A stretch of 64,000 nucleotides of DNA from DASSKA01 sp963839365. Its GTDB lineage: Bacteria > Actinomycetota > Actinomycetes > Propionibacteriales > Nocardioidaceae. Both the position numbers and the translations under genes were made by a program. Shown piece by piece: positions 27,241-36,829 of this stretch. Location: contig CAWIUT010000010.1 in assembly GCA_963839365.1 (NCBI GenBank), forward strand, positions 62,001 to 126,000. Reading direction: 5' to 3'. The first letter of the stretch is position 1; every line of letters begins with the position of its first letter. The notes under the pieces were generated by a model. It had not been told where the DNA came from. It did not search any database and worked only from the letters and a program-made list of their open reading frames with translations.

Positions 27241-27281
27241 GTGAAGCGACCCGACTCCTTCGGTGAACGGAGCGTGAACGG
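27241..27281 (-). promoter_or_regulatory. PHO box (PhoP direct repeats) upstream of pstS
   Basis: On the pst coding strand two adjacent 11-base units begin GTTCACG and GTTCACC (plus-strand GTGAAC at 27263 and 27274). A third, weaker unit (plus-strand GTGAAG at 27241) sits exactly 22 bases, two unit lengths, nearer the gene. GTTCACC repeats every 11 bases are the known Streptomyces PhoP-box pattern. The site lies 58-100 bases before the pstS start. Confidence 0.8.
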
Positions 27282-27365
27282 TCGGGGAGATGTGCGCCAT
27301 ATGGTCGCGTCCGGCCCCCGGTATCGGTGCGGAAGGGGGCCCGCGGTCGTGTCGTACGGCGAGGC

Positions 27366-28226
27366 TCAGTGGTGCTCCACCGCGACGACGCGGCCGCGGC
27401 GGTGGTGCACGACGAGCACGTCGGCGGGGTCCAGCGGCCGGATCGGCAGGCCGAGCGCCGCCAGCGCCATCGGCAGCACCGGCCGGTGCAGGCACACCAC
27501 GCTCGGCTCCCTGGTGCGCAGGAGCAGGTCCACCCCGGCCCGGACGCTGCGCCCGGTGGCCTCCTGCTCGGTCAGGTCGTCGTGGACCTCCAGCTCGGCG
27601 TCGTGCAGGTCGGCGTACGGCGCGAGGGTGGTCCAGCAGCGGCGGCTGCTCGAGGACACCAGCCGGGTGACGCCGTACGCCCCGAGCAGCGGGACCAGCC
27701 GCTCGGCATGCTCCTCACCCTCCCGAGCCAGCGGCCGTTCCCGGTCGTCGCCGGTCCAGGTCGCGCGGGGGCAGGCCGCACCGTGCCGCAGCACGACCAG
27801 GGGCACCGTCGCCTTGCGCAGCCCGGACGCCGCGGCCAGCGTGTCCCGGTCGCGGGAGTAGCTCAGCCCGGCCGCGGCGGTCGGCAGCGGCACCCAGCGC
27901 ACCTCGTCGATCTCGCGGTTCGGCTCGTAGCCGTCCACGTCGTCGCCACCGACCGTCCGGCCCACCCAGTAGTGCACGCGCTTGGGCCGCCCCTCGGCGG
28001 CCTGGTAGCGCTGGTCCGGCAGTGGTGGGCCGAGCCGGACGTCCAGCCCGGTCTCCTCGGCGACCTCCCGGACGGCCGCGGCGGCCGGGTGCTCGCCGGG
28101 GTCGAGCTTCCCCTTCGGGAACGACCAGTCGTCGTACTTCGGCCGGTGCACCACGAGCACCTCCGGGCCTTCGGCACCCTTGCGGAACACGACCGCCCCG
28201 GCGGCGAGGATCTCGGCTGGCTGCAT
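27366..28226 (-). CDS. mutT1: NUDIX hydrolase fused to a histidine phosphatase domain (MutT1 type)
   Basis: 286 residues. The N-terminal NUDIX domain (about 5-135) has KGKLDPGEHPAAAAVREVAEETGL, a full Nudix box with the REVAEET core. The C-terminal domain (about 145-286) starts with the phosphohistidine motif VVLRHGAA and includes LVSSSSRRCWTT. This fusion matches mycobacterial MutT1, which sanitises 8-oxo-dGTP and diadenosine polyphosphates; there too it neighbours ppk. ATG 28226. The gene is 182 bases upstream of pstS in the same direction. Confidence 0.87.
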   Translation of the reverse strand: MQPAEILAAGAVVFRKGAEGPEVLVVHRPKYDDWSFPKGKLDPGEHPAAAAVREVAEETGLDVRLGPPLPDQRYQAAEGRPKRVHYWVGRTVGGDDVDGYEPNREIDEVRWVPLPTAAAGLSYSRDRDTLAAASGLRKATVPLVVLRHGAACPRATWTGDDRERPLAREGEEHAERLVPLLGAYGVTRLVSSSSRRCWTTLAPYADLHDAELEVHDDLTEQEATGRSVRAGVDLLLRTREPSVVCLHRPVLPMALAALGLPIRPLDPADVLVVHHRRGRVVAVEHH

Positions 28227-28280
28227 GCCGCTAGTCTCACACCGAGCCCGATGGCTGGTCAGACAGGACGGAGTCGCGGA

Positions 28281-29354
28281 GTGCGCAGGCGTGTCGTGGT
28301 CCCGACCGTGCTCGCCGTGGCCGTGCTGGTCGCCGGCGGGCTCGTCGGCTGGTTCGTGCTCCGGCCGGCCTCGACGTACGCGCAGGCGGTCGACGCGCTG
28401 CCCGGCTCGACGCTGCGGGCGTCGTACACCGACTGGGCGGAGGTCCGCGCGCTGGCCGGGGGCACGACGCTGGGCCCGGCCTCCCCGAACCGGCAGGTCC
28501 GGTCGTTCCTGGACCGGGCGTACAACCGGGGCCTGACCAGTGCCTCCGCACTGACCGGGACCGTGGCGCAGATGGAGCAGCTGTACGGCTTCTCGCCGCT
28601 GGAGGCGCAGTGGGAGAGCTACGGCCAGTCCCGGCAGGGGTCGGTCGACGTGCTCCGGCTGCCGGACGGCACCGACTTCACCAGCATCGAGGAGAACCTG
28701 CGCACGCTCGGCTACCGGGAGCCGCGGTCCGGGCTGGGCCACGGCGGGGTGTGGCACGCGTCGGGGGACCTGCTGGCCCAGCTGGGCAGCGGCCTGACGC
28801 CGGTGCAGCAGAACATGGTGGTGCTCGCCTCGCACGGCGTGGTGCTGCTCTCCGACAGCGCCTCGTACGTCGCGTCGGCGGCCGATGTGCTGCGCGGGTC
28901 GGCGCCCTCGCTGGCGCAGACCCCGGGAGTGTCCGGGCTGACCGGCAACGCCGGCTCCCCGGTGAGCGCGATGCTGTGGGCCCGCGACTTCGCCTGCCTG
29001 GACCTGAGCATGGGAAACGCGTCGCCCGCGGACCGCAGCACCGGTGCCCGGCTGGTGCGGCGCGCCGGCAAGGTGACCCCGCTGACGGGGCTGGTGATGG
29101 CGCAGCAGCGTTCCGGGGACCTGAGCGTGGGCATGCAGTTCGAGGACTCCGACCAGGCCTCGCAGAACCTCCAGCCGCGGGTGGACCTGGCCTCCGGCCC
29201 GGCCCCGGGGCAGGGGGGAACCTTCCGCGGCCGGTTCACGATCACCTCCGCGCAGGCCAGCGGCTCCTCCGTCGTACTCCAGCTGCGCCCGCGCGGCGGC
29301 GAGCAGCTGCTCGCCGACCTGTCCGACGGGCCGGTGCTGTTCGCGACCTGCTGA
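28281..29354 (+). CDS. Membrane-anchored protein of unknown function
   Basis: About 357 residues. An Arg-rich start and one transmembrane helix (VVVPTVLAVAVLVAGGLVGWFVL) anchor an extracytoplasmic domain. Visible stretches include YAQAVDALPGSTLRASYTDW, LYGFSPLEAQWESYGQS, SIEENLRTLGYREP and a C-terminal QLLADLSDGPVLFATC. I do not recognise a family. GTG 28281 has GGAG 8 bases upstream; in-frame ATG 28251 would add 10 residues. It is divergent from mutT1 with only about 55 bases between them and converges on ppk. Confidence 0.65.
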   Translation: MRRRVVVPTVLAVAVLVAGGLVGWFVLRPASTYAQAVDALPGSTLRASYTDWAEVRALAGGTTLGPASPNRQVRSFLDRAYNRGLTSASALTGTVAQMEQLYGFSPLEAQWESYGQSRQGSVDVLRLPDGTDFTSIEENLRTLGYREPRSGLGHGGVWHASGDLLAQLGSGLTPVQQNMVVLASHGVVLLSDSASYVASAADVLRGSAPSLAQTPGVSGLTGNAGSPVSAMLWARDFACLDLSMGNASPADRSTGARLVRRAGKVTPLTGLVMAQQRSGDLSVGMQFEDSDQASQNLQPRVDLASGPAPGQGGTFRGRFTITSAQASGSSVVLQLRPRGGEQLLADLSDGPVLFATC

Positions 29355-29498
29355 CCGGGCGAGCTCGCCGTTCCGGCATGGCGGTGGTCACCCAGCCCGG
29401 CCGGGCCGTGGCTCAGGTGCAGCCCCCTGCCCGGCCGCTCGTGACGCAGCTCCTCACGGAGAACTGCCCCGAGGCCGCTACCGGCCCGTTCAGCGGCC

Positions 29499-31673
29499 CT
29501 ACGACGGGCGGCGGCGCCTGGTCGCGATCAGGCTCTCCTGCAGGTCCCGCAGCGCTGTCCCGTCCTCGGCGTAGGCGTGCCGCTCCCACTGCCCGGACGG
29601 GCCGAGCCACCATGACGCCGTACCGTCGTCGAAGGCCAGGTCCAGCAGCCGGCCGACCTGCTCGACCTGCGCCGGTCCGGGCAGCTGGACCAGGGTCTCC
29701 ACCCGCCGGTCCAGGTTGCGGTGCATCAGGTCCGCCGACCCGATCCAGGCCGTCGGCGAGCCGTCGTTCTCGAACCAGAACACCCGGCTGTGCTCGAGGA
29801 ACCGGCCGAGCACCGAGCGGACCCGGATCGTCGGGGACAGCCCCGGCACGCCCGGCCGCAGCGCGCAGATGCCGCGCACCAGCAGGTCGATCGGCACGCC
29901 GGCCTGCGAGGCGTGGTACAGCTCGTCGATCAGCGCCTCGTCCACCACTGCGTTCGCCTTGATCCGGATCCGCGCGGGCCGGCCCTCCCGGTGCGCCTGC
30001 ACCTCGGCCCGGATCCGCGCCACCAGCCCCTCGCGCACCGAGTGCGGCGCGACCAGCAGCCGTTCGTAGGTCGCCTGCCGGGAGAACCCGGACAGGTTGT
30101 TGAACAGGTTCGCCACGTCGTCGCCGATCGCCTCGTCGGCGGTGAGCAGCCCGTAGTCCTCGTAGAGCCGCGCGGTCTTCGGGTTGTAGTTGCCGGTGCC
30201 GAGGTGGGTGTAGCGGCGGATGCCGTCCGGCTCGTCGCGCACCACCATGGCCAGCTTGGCGTGCGTCTTCAGCCCGACCAGCCCGTAGACGACGTGGCAG
30301 CCCGCCTGCTCCAGCTGCCGCGCCCACTTGATGTTGGCCTGCTCGTCGAAGCGGGCCTTGATCTCCACGATCACCAGCACCTGCTTGCCGGTCTCCGCGG
30401 CGTCGACGAGCGCGTCGATGATCGGCGAGTCGCCGGAGGTGCGGTAGAGCGTCAGCTTGATCGCGAGCACCTGCGGGTCGCCGGCCGCCTGCTCCAGGAA
30501 CCGCTGCACGGAGGTGGAGAACGAGTCATACGGGTGGTGCAGGAGTACGTCGGACCGCGCCAACGCGCCGAAGACGTCGACCGGCGAGGCGGACTCCACC
30601 TCCGCCAGCGCGGTGTGTGTCGAGGGCACGAACGCCGGGAACTGGAGCTCGGCCCGGTCCAGGTCGGCGATCCCGGCGAGCCCGGACAGGTCGAGCGGAC
30701 CCGGCAGCCGGTACACCTCCGACGGGGCCACCCCCAGCTCGGAGACCAGCAGGTCGAGGATGTGCTCGTCGATGGACTCCTCGACCTCCAGCCGCACCGG
30801 CGGCCCGAACCGGCGGCGCAGCAGCTCCTTCTCCAACGCCGCAAGGAGGTTCTCCGCGTCGTCCTCCTCGACCTCGAGGTCCTCGTTGCGGGTCACCCGG
30901 AAGGTGTGCACCGCGAGCACCTCCAGGCCCGGGAACAGCCCCTTCAGGTGCGAGGCGATCACGTCCTCCAGCGGCACGAACCGCTGCTCGCCGACCGGCA
31001 CGAACCGGCTGAAGATCGGCGGCACCTTCACCCGCGCGAAGTGCTCCTTGCCGCTGTCGGGGTCGCGGACCAGCACGGCGAGGTTCAGCGACAGACCGGA
31101 GATGTAGGGGAACGGGTGCGCCGGGTCCACCGCGAGCGGGGTGAGCACCGGGAAAACCCGCTCCTTGAACAGCCGCTTGCACTGCCTCTGCTCCTCGCGG
31201 GTCAGGTTCTGCCAGCGCAGCAGCTCGATCCCCTGCTCGGCGAGCGCGGGGGTGATCTTGTCCCGGAACAGGGTGGCGTGCCGGGCCATCAGCGCGTCCG
31301 TCGTACTCAGGATCTGCTCGAGCACGTCCCGCGGCACCAGCCCGGACGCGGCGCGCACCGCCACCCCCGCGGCGATCCGCCGCTTCAGGCCTGCCACCCG
31401 GACCATGAAGAACTCGTCGAGGTTGGAGGCGAAGATCGCCAGGAACCGCACCCGTTCCAGCAGCGGCAGCGACTCGTCCTCGGCCAGCTCGAGCACCCGG
31501 GTGTTGAAGTGCAGCCAGGACAGCTCGCGGTCGGCGAACCGGTGTTCGGGCAGGTCGTCGCTGGTCGGGGTGTACGGCGGCTCGACGTCGAACGCCTCGT
31601 CGGGCAACGGGCGCGCCGGCTCCGGGCTCTGGCCCACCCGCGACGGCTGCATCTGCGAGGTCATGCCCTCCAT
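29499..31673 (-). CDS. ppk: Polyphosphate kinase (PPK1)
   Basis: 724 residues, the usual PPK1 size. Domain order N, head, C1, C2 can be followed: [67 protein letters not shown], then [14 protein letters not shown]. Catalytic His are in [11 protein letters not shown] and [21 protein letters not shown]. The C2 domain has [14 protein letters not shown] and [16 protein letters not shown]. It makes polyphosphate reversibly from ATP. ATG 31673 is used; ATG 31664 is an alternative. Its neighbours mutT1 and pst form a phosphate-handling block. Confidence 0.97.
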   Translation of the reverse strand: MEGMTSQMQPSRVGQSPEPARPLPDEAFDVEPPYTPTSDDLPEHRFADRELSWLHFNTRVLELAEDESLPLLERVRFLAIFASNLDEFFMVRVAGLKRRIAAGVAVRAASGLVPRDVLEQILSTTDALMARHATLFRDKITPALAEQGIELLRWQNLTREEQRQCKRLFKERVFPVLTPLAVDPAHPFPYISGLSLNLAVLVRDPDSGKEHFARVKVPPIFSRFVPVGEQRFVPLEDVIASHLKGLFPGLEVLAVHTFRVTRNEDLEVEEDDAENLLAALEKELLRRRFGPPVRLEVEESIDEHILDLLVSELGVAPSEVYRLPGPLDLSGLAGIADLDRAELQFPAFVPSTHTALAEVESASPVDVFGALARSDVLLHHPYDSFSTSVQRFLEQAAGDPQVLAIKLTLYRTSGDSPIIDALVDAAETGKQVLVIVEIKARFDEQANIKWARQLEQAGCHVVYGLVGLKTHAKLAMVVRDEPDGIRRYTHLGTGNYNPKTARLYEDYGLLTADEAIGDDVANLFNNLSGFSRQATYERLLVAPHSVREGLVARIRAEVQAHREGRPARIRIKANAVVDEALIDELYHASQAGVPIDLLVRGICALRPGVPGLSPTIRVRSVLGRFLEHSRVFWFENDGSPTAWIGSADLMHRNLDRRVETLVQLPGPAQVEQVGRLLDLAFDDGTASWWLGPSGQWERHAYAEDGTALRDLQESLIATRRRRPS

Positions 31674-31727
31674 GGTGACATCCGCCCCGGAGGCGGGCTC
31701 CCGAATCGATTTCGGTATTTTGCAAGC

Positions 31728-32867
31728 GTGACTTCTCTGCACCCCCTGCCTGCCCGCGCGGCCGGTCCGCAGGAGGTCGCGCGCTCCGCCGAGCGGCGCC
31801 GGGCCGTGTTCCGCCGCGCCCGGGAGCGCGTGGAGAGCCGGGGACTGGACCGGCTGCTGCGGCTGCCCGGGCCGTTGCTGCGCCGGGTCGCGGGTCCGCC
31901 GGTCGTGCTCGACGGGCAGACCCTGGACCTGGAGACCCAGGCGATGCTGCGGTTGAAGGATCTGGCGCACGAGCCGGACGTGGCCAGCCTCGACATCTCG
32001 CAGGGGCGGCGCGCGCTGACCCGCCAGTGCAAGCTCAGCGGCGGACGGCAGGCGGTCGGCGCGGTGCTGCCGCTGCGGGTGCCCGGCGCGGACGGCGACC
32101 TGGACGCCCGGCTGTACGTGCCCCGGTCGCAGACCGTGCCCGGCTCGGGGAGTACGACGGGCGGGCCGCTGGTGTTCTACGCCCACGGCGGCGGGATGAT
32201 CTACGGCGACCTGGACAGCCACGACGCGCTGTGCCGGGCGCTCGCCGAGCAGACCGACGCCCGGGTGCTGGCGATCGACTACCGGCTGGCCCCCGAGCAC
32301 CCGTTCCCGGCCCCGGTCGAGGACTGCTGGGCGGCGTACCGGTGGACCGTCGACAACGCCGGCCGGCTGGGCGCGGACCCGGCCCGGATCGCGGTCGCGG
32401 GTGACTCCGCCGGCGGCGCCCTCGCGGCGGTGGTCGCGCTGCGCGCGGCCGAGCAGGGTGTCCCGGTGGCGTTCCAGGCGCTGCTGTACCCGGTCACCAA
32501 CATGGCCGACGACTCGCGCAGCCGACAGCTGTTCGCCGAGGGGTTCTTCCTCACCGCGGAGTTCATCGACCTGGCCGGCGAGTCGTACCTGTCGCCCGGC
32601 CAGGATCCGCGCCACCCCGATGTCTCGGTCGCCTACGCGGAGATCCCGGCCGGTCTCGCGCCGGCGCTGGTGGCGACCGCCGGGTTCGACCCGCTGCGCG
32701 ACGAGGGGGAGGCCTACGCCGCCCGGCTGGCCGGCGCCGGGGTCGCGGTGGAGCAGGTCCGCTTCCCCGGGATGATCCACGGCTTCGCGAACGTGGTGGG
32801 GGTGGGGCGCAGCCAGCGGGCCGCCCTGCTCGAGGTCGCCGGCCGGCTGCGCACCGCGCTGGGCTGA
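31728..32867 (+). CDS. Alpha/beta hydrolase of the hormone-sensitive lipase (HSL) family
   Basis: 379 residues, cytoplasmic. Oxyanion motif [26 protein letters not shown], nucleophile elbow GDSAGG, catalytic Asp in [10 protein letters not shown] and His in GMIHGFANV: the complete HSL/family IV esterase set. An about 100-residue N-terminal cap precedes it. GTG 31728 lies 6 bases after TATTTT (31716-31721), a good -10, so the mRNA may be leaderless. It diverges from ppk. The natural ester substrate cannot be read from sequence. Confidence 0.9.
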   Translation: MTSLHPLPARAAGPQEVARSAERRRAVFRRARERVESRGLDRLLRLPGPLLRRVAGPPVVLDGQTLDLETQAMLRLKDLAHEPDVASLDISQGRRALTRQCKLSGGRQAVGAVLPLRVPGADGDLDARLYVPRSQTVPGSGSTTGGPLVFYAHGGGMIYGDLDSHDALCRALAEQTDARVLAIDYRLAPEHPFPAPVEDCWAAYRWTVDNAGRLGADPARIAVAGDSAGGALAAVVALRAAEQGVPVAFQALLYPVTNMADDSRSRQLFAEGFFLTAEFIDLAGESYLSPGQDPRHPDVSVAYAEIPAGLAPALVATAGFDPLRDEGEAYAARLAGAGVAVEQVRFPGMIHGFANVVGVGRSQRAALLEVAGRLRTALG

Positions 32868-32897
32868 GGGTCGCCGCCCGTGCCGCGGTGCGGGCGG

Positions 32898-33815
32898 TCA
32901 GGACGGGTCGCGGTGGTACTGCACGTCGGTGTCGGCGTCGGCGTGCGTGAACCCGAGCCCCCGGTAGAGGCCCACCGCGGCGGTGTTGTCGCCCTCGACG
33001 TACAGCATGACCTCCGGCAGCCCGGCGTCGCGCAGGTGCCGCAGCCCGGTCAGCGTGAGCACCTTCCCCAGGCCCAGGCCCTGCGCGGCCGGCGCGACCC
33101 CGACCACGTACACCTCGCCGACCCGCGGCGACTCGTGCACCTTGGTCCAGTGGAAGCCCAGCAGCTCGCCGTCCCGCTCGGCCAGGAAGAACCCGGCCGG
33201 GTCGAACCACGGCTCGGCGATCCGTTCGTCGAGGTCGGCACGGGACATGTCGCCCTGCTCGGGGTGGTGCGCGAACGCAGCCGCGTTCACGGCCAGCACG
33301 GGCTCCTCGTCCCGGCCCGGCTCGAAGGTGCGTACGACGACGTCGGGCACCGGGCCGGGGGCGGGCACCGGCACGTCGAGCGGCCGGCGCATCACCCACA
33401 GGTCCCGGGCCCGGCCGAAGCCACGGGACGCGGCGAGCGCGCCCGCGTCCGGGTGGTTGCCGTGCGACCAGGCGGAGACCGGCGCCTCGCCGTACCTCTC
33501 CAGCACCGCGTCCGCGAGAACCCCGCCCAGGCCCTGCCGGCGCGCGGCCGGTGCGACGACCAGGTCCACCTCGGTCCCGCCGGCCCCGTCCCCACGCGCC
33601 AGCGCGACGCCGGCCACCGTGCCACCCGAGCGGGCGACCCACAGCGCGGCGCCGGACAGCCCGTGGTGCCGCAGGTCCAGCAGCGCCGCCTCGTTGAGCG
33701 GCGCGCGGCCGTCCGCGCCGGCCGCCGCCGCGATCACCTCGCGGATCGCCTCGGCGACGCCGCCGTCAGCGGCCCAGTCGAAGTCGGCAGGGTCGACGGC
33801 AGTAGCAGGGATCAC
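32898..33815 (-). CDS. mshD: Mycothiol synthase (MshD)
   Basis: 305 residues made of two GNAT acetyltransferase halves. The first has VDLVVAPAARRQGLGGVLADAVLERYG, the second GEVYVVGVAPAAQGLGLGKVLTLTGLRHL and MLYVEGDNTAAVGLYRGLGF. DMSRADLDERIAEPWFDPAGFFLAE between them is diagnostic of MshD, which acetylates Cys-GlcN-Ins to finish mycothiol. This supports an actinobacterial host. It converges with the esterase gene and diverges from a small membrane protein. Confidence 0.95.
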   Translation of the reverse strand: MIPATAVDPADFDWAADGGVAEAIREVIAAAAGADGRAPLNEAALLDLRHHGLSGAALWVARSGGTVAGVALARGDGAGGTEVDLVVAPAARRQGLGGVLADAVLERYGEAPVSAWSHGNHPDAGALAASRGFGRARDLWVMRRPLDVPVPAPGPVPDVVVRTFEPGRDEEPVLAVNAAAFAHHPEQGDMSRADLDERIAEPWFDPAGFFLAERDGELLGFHWTKVHESPRVGEVYVVGVAPAAQGLGLGKVLTLTGLRHLRDAGLPEVMLYVEGDNTAAVGLYRGLGFTHADADTDVQYHRDPS

Positions 33816-33902
33816 GCCGGCAGCCTAGGGCGTGAGGATTAGAAAGACGCAAACCGGGCATCGTCCCGTCACGGACCGATGAGTCGAACCGAGGGGGCCG
33901 AG

Positions 33903-34142
33903 ATGAACTCCATGATGATGATGGCGCTGGTGGTGACCTTCCCGGTGGCGTGCATGCTCGCGCTTCTCGGGCTCGACTGGCTCGAGGACTCCCTGATGCG
34001 CAGCATCTCGGCCGACGCCGAGCCGGTGGCGAAGGAGACGGCCTCGGCCGTCGTCGAGATGCCCGTACGCCGTGCCGAGCCGGCCGTGCAGCCCGCGATC
34101 GCGGCGCAGCACCGGCTGCAGCCGTCGCAGGCCGCCTCCTGA
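33903..34142 (+). CDS. Small single-pass membrane protein
   Basis: 79 residues. One transmembrane helix near the start (MMMMALVVTFPVACMLALLGLDWLEDSL) is followed by a short acidic and Ala/Gln-rich cytoplasmic tail. ATG 33903 is favoured by GAGGGG about 7 bases upstream; a longer frame from 33879 adds 8 residues. I do not recognise a family. It lies between mshD (divergent) and the glnR-type gene (convergent). Confidence 0.6.
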   Translation: MNSMMMMALVVTFPVACMLALLGLDWLEDSLMRSISADAEPVAKETASAVVEMPVRRAEPAVQPAIAAQHRLQPSQAAS

Positions 34143-34179
34143 CCTCACCCCGCCCGGCGGTCGACCAGCCGTGGCGCCC

Positions 34180-34896
34180 CTACGAGGACTCGACCGGCTC
34201 CCGCTCCCCGGACTCCTTGGGCGGCAGCACGAACCGGTAGCCGACGTTGCGCACCGTCCCGATCAGCGACTCGTGGTCCGGCCCGAGCTTGGCGCGCAAC
34301 CTCCGCACGTGCACGTCCACGGTCCGGGTGCCGCCGAAGTAGTCGTAGCCCCACACCTCCTGCAGCAGCTGGTCGCGGGTGAACACCCGGCCGGGGTGCT
34401 GGGCGAGGTACTTCAGCAGCTCGAACTCCTTGTAGGTCAGGTCCAGCACGCGCCCGCCCACCTTGGCGGTGTACGTCGCGTCATCGACCGTGACCTCGCC
34501 GGTGCGGATCACGTGCGCCTCCGGCGGCGGCTCCCGTCGCGCCTGCAGCCGGCCGATCGCCAGCCGCAGCCGGGCCTCCACCTCGGCGGGGCCCGCGCTG
34601 GTGAGCAGGATGTCGTCGAAGCCCCAGTCCGCGTGCACCGCGGCCAGCCCGCCCTCGGTGGTGACCAGCAGGACGGGGGCGTCGGAGCCGGTGGTGTGGA
34701 TCAGCCGGCACAGGTCGCGGGCCCGCGCCAGCTCGGTGCGCCCGTCCACCAGCACCAGGTCGACCTGCGGGGCGTCGATCAGCGCGCTGCCCTCCGCGGG
34801 CAGGATCCGGACCTGGTGCTGCGGCAGCAGGGCGAGCGCCGGCAGCACCTCGGTCGAGGCCTGCGGCGCGCTGGTGAGCAGCAGCAGGGTGCTGAT
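34180..34896 (-). CDS. glnR: GlnR-type OmpR-family response regulator, apparent AUC start
   Basis: About 238 residues. The N-terminal receiver-like domain ([86 protein letters not shown]) matches GlnR; the C-terminal winged helix has [54 protein letters not shown]. GlnR controls nitrogen genes in actinobacteria and acts without normal phosphotransfer. At the conserved start position the codon is ATC (34896-34894), 5 bases after GGAGG; the nearest in-frame GTG is at 34992, adding 32 residues with no homology I recognise. I annotate from ATC. Confidence 0.88.
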   Translation of the reverse strand: MSTLLLLTSAPQASTEVLPALALLPQHQVRILPAEGSALIDAPQVDLVLVDGRTELARARDLCRLIHTTGSDAPVLLVTTEGGLAAVHADWGFDDILLTSAGPAEVEARLRLAIGRLQARREPPPEAHVIRTGEVTVDDATYTAKVGGRVLDLTYKEFELLKYLAQHPGRVFTRDQLLQEVWGYDYFGGTRTVDVHVRRLRAKLGPDHESLIGTVRNVGYRFVLPPKESGEREPVESS

Positions 34897-35022
34897 CGTG
34901 GCCTCCCTCGGAGGGCTCGGCAGATGCGTCAGGATACCGAGTCGTGCCCGGAGGGTGGCGATCCGTCCGGTAGCCGCACCGCGAGCCCCCACGGGTTGGG
35001 CCGGTGTTGCAGGATGTGGGGC

Positions 35023-35304
35023 GTGAGCTCTTCCGACGCCGAGGGTGCGGTCACGGTCCGGTACTGGGCGGCGGCCCGTGCCGCTGCCGGGGTGCCGGCC
35101 GACGTCGTGCCCGTGTCCGGCCCGACCACGCTGGCTGCCGTGCTCGACACGGTGCGCGAGCTGCACCCGGGTCGGCTGCCCGACGTGCTCCAGATGTGCT
35201 CGTTCCTGGTCGGGGACCGTCCGGTCGGCGCCACCGAGCCGGCGGACGTGCCGCTGGAGCCGGGCGCGACGGTGGAGCTGCTCCCGCCGTTCGCGGGCGG
35301 ATGA
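35023..35304 (+). CDS. MoaD/ThiS-family sulfur carrier protein
   Basis: 93 residues with a ubiquitin-like fold: [68 protein letters not shown]. The C-terminal Gly-Gly needed for thiocarboxylation is present. Such proteins donate sulfur for molybdopterin or thiamin synthesis. GTG 35023 is used; ATG 35014 is an alternative. It diverges from glnR, sharing about 126 bases of upstream DNA, and is followed by a thioredoxin and sulfur genes, which fits a sulfur-transfer role. Confidence 0.85.
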   Translation: MSSSDAEGAVTVRYWAAARAAAGVPADVVPVSGPTTLAAVLDTVRELHPGRLPDVLQMCSFLVGDRPVGATEPADVPLEPGATVELLPPFAGG

Positions 35305-35344
35305 GCCGGGAATTCCGCCATGCTCCTCGCCGTTGGCCACGAAC

Positions 35345-35818
35345 GTGACTCAAGGCGCATGGATCCTGCTGGTGGCCGTGGTCCTCGCGTGCGCGTTCGG
35401 GGGGTACCGGATGGTGCGTGACGGCCGGTTCCGCGACGCCCGGCGTGCCGGGCCCCAGCCCGGCGAGGCCGGCGACCCGGCGGCGCAGCCGGCCGCGGCG
35501 TCCCAGCCGCCCGAGCCGTCCGTGCTCGACGGCACCGAGCACCAGCTCGGGGAGCGGGCCACGCTGCTGCAGTTCTCCTCGGCCTTCTGCGCGCCGTGCC
35601 GGGCCACCCGGGCGGTGCTCTCCGACGTGGCCTCGGTGGTCCCCGGGGTGGCGCACGTCGAGGTGGACGCCGAGCACCAGCTCGACCTCGTGCGCCGGCT
35701 GGGCGTCCAGCGCACGCCCACCACGCTGATCCTCGACCCGCAGGGCCGGGAGATCTCCCGCGCCGCCGGCGCGCCCCGCAAGCAGGACGTGCTCGGCGCG
35801 CTGGCCAAGCTCACCTGA
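35345..35818 (+). CDS. Membrane-anchored thioredoxin-like protein
   Basis: 157 residues. The N-terminal helix ([20 protein letters not shown]) anchors the protein; a Pro/Ala-rich linker leads to a thioredoxin domain with active site FCAPCRAT and the cis-Pro segment [10 protein letters not shown]. The two Cys are preserved, so a thiol-disulfide role at the membrane is expected. GTG 35345 is favoured. It parallels ThiX (Rv0816c), which also neighbours cysA2 and the DUF1416 gene in M. tuberculosis. Confidence 0.85.
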   Translation: MTQGAWILLVAVVLACAFGGYRMVRDGRFRDARRAGPQPGEAGDPAAQPAAASQPPEPSVLDGTEHQLGERATLLQFSSAFCAPCRATRAVLSDVASVVPGVAHVEVDAEHQLDLVRRLGVQRTPTTLILDPQGREISRAAGAPRKQDVLGALAKLT

Positions 35819-35903
35819 CCCTGCCGCTCTGGAGCCTGCCGATCCGGAGCCCTGCCATCCGGCCGGCGCCGGTGCGCCGAGCCGCGCGGCCTACGATCGC
35901 GGC

Positions 35904-36455
35904 ATGCCGCCGAGGTTCGAGGTGCTGTTCGTGTGCACCGCCAACATCTGCCGCTCCGCGTTCGCGCAGAAGCTGGCCGCCCACCTCGCCGGCGACGAGC
36001 CGCTGCGGTTCAGCAGTGCCGGCGTGCACGGCTACACCGACCACCCGGTCGAGGAGGCGATGGCCGCGCAGCTGCTCGCCCGCGGCGTGCAGCCCGAGCC
36101 GTTCACCAGCCGCCCGCTCACCCTCGCGATGGTCGACCAGGCGGACCTGGTGCTCACGGCGGAGGCCGGACACCGGCGGTACGTCCTCGAGGAGCGGCCG
36201 ACCGCGCTGCGCAAGGCGTTCAGCCTCGGGCAGTTCGCCCGCGGGCTCGCCGCGGCCGGGTCCGACGTACCTCCCGAGCAGCTGCTCGTCGCCGTACGAC
36301 GCGCGGCGGCGACCGCGCTGCCCGAGGACGACATCGCCGACCCGTTCCGGCGCGGCGAGGACGCCGCCCGTGCCGCGGCCGACCAGATCGAGGCCGCGCT
36401 GCGCGCGGCTCTGCCCGCGGTGGCCCGGCACGCGGCCGCCCGGTCGGGTGGGTGA
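35904..36455 (+). CDS. Low-molecular-weight protein tyrosine phosphatase
   Basis: 183 residues. The P-loop VCTANICRS gives the CX5RS signature (Cys11, Arg17) and the general-acid Asp is in EDDIADPFRRG. Other landmarks: FSSAGVHGYTDHPVEEAMAAQLLARGV, ADLVLTAEAGHRRYVL. By family it dephosphorylates tyrosine residues in the cytoplasm or after release. TACGAT at 35892-35897 lies 6 bases before ATG 35904, suggesting a leaderless mRNA. Confidence 0.9.
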   Translation: MPPRFEVLFVCTANICRSAFAQKLAAHLAGDEPLRFSSAGVHGYTDHPVEEAMAAQLLARGVQPEPFTSRPLTLAMVDQADLVLTAEAGHRRYVLEERPTALRKAFSLGQFARGLAAAGSDVPPEQLLVAVRRAAATALPEDDIADPFRRGEDAARAAADQIEAALRAALPAVARHAAARSGG

Positions 36456-36625
36456 GCGGTCACAAGGACGTGCAGCCCTCGCCGAAACACGCCCCTGTCG
36501 CCCCGGCAGCGGGGAGGTTGCACGTCGCTGTGGCCCCTGTGGCACCCATCACCGGCCTTGCCCAGAATGCGGACAGGTGTCTCGGGGAGTGATACGGACG
36601 TTTCCGGCGCCGGATCCGCACCCCG

Positions 36626-36631
36626 TAGGGT
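36626..36631 (+). promoter_or_regulatory. -10 element of a leaderless transcript
   Basis: TAGGGT ends 6 bases before ATG 36638 of the leader peptide, so transcription would start at or next to the A of the start codon. This matches the actinobacterial leaderless promoter layout (TANNNT followed by 6-8 bases). Confidence 0.6.
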
Positions 36632-36637
36632 GGCGGC

Positions 36638-36715
36638 ATGTTCTCGACCATGCTGACCAAGCGCCGGGCAGTGGACCACTGCCGCATGCGCTCGTCGCTG
36701 TGTCGAATGTCCTGA
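36638..36715 (+). CDS. Cys-containing regulatory leader peptide of the sulfur operon
   Basis: 25 codons (ATG 36638 to TGA 36713-36715) with the core LTKRRAVDHCRM and a later SSLCRMS. The TKRRAVDxCR pattern is that of short peptides found upstream of actinobacterial sulfur-assimilation genes, annotated as putative leader peptides. The Cys codons (TGC, TGT) near the end suggest that ribosome stalling at low cysteine controls the downstream genes; this is inference from the position 115 bases before DUF4395-cysA2-DUF1416. Confidence 0.75.
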   Translation: MFSTMLTKRRAVDHCRMRSSLCRMS

Positions 36716-36829
36716 CGGGTACGTCGGACCCGAACCTCCCGCGTTGACCGCCCTTCCCGACGGTCGCGCGCGGCGTACCCGTGCCTCGCCGTGAGGCCGT
36801 CCCCCGTCCGGAACGACGCAGGAGAACCG

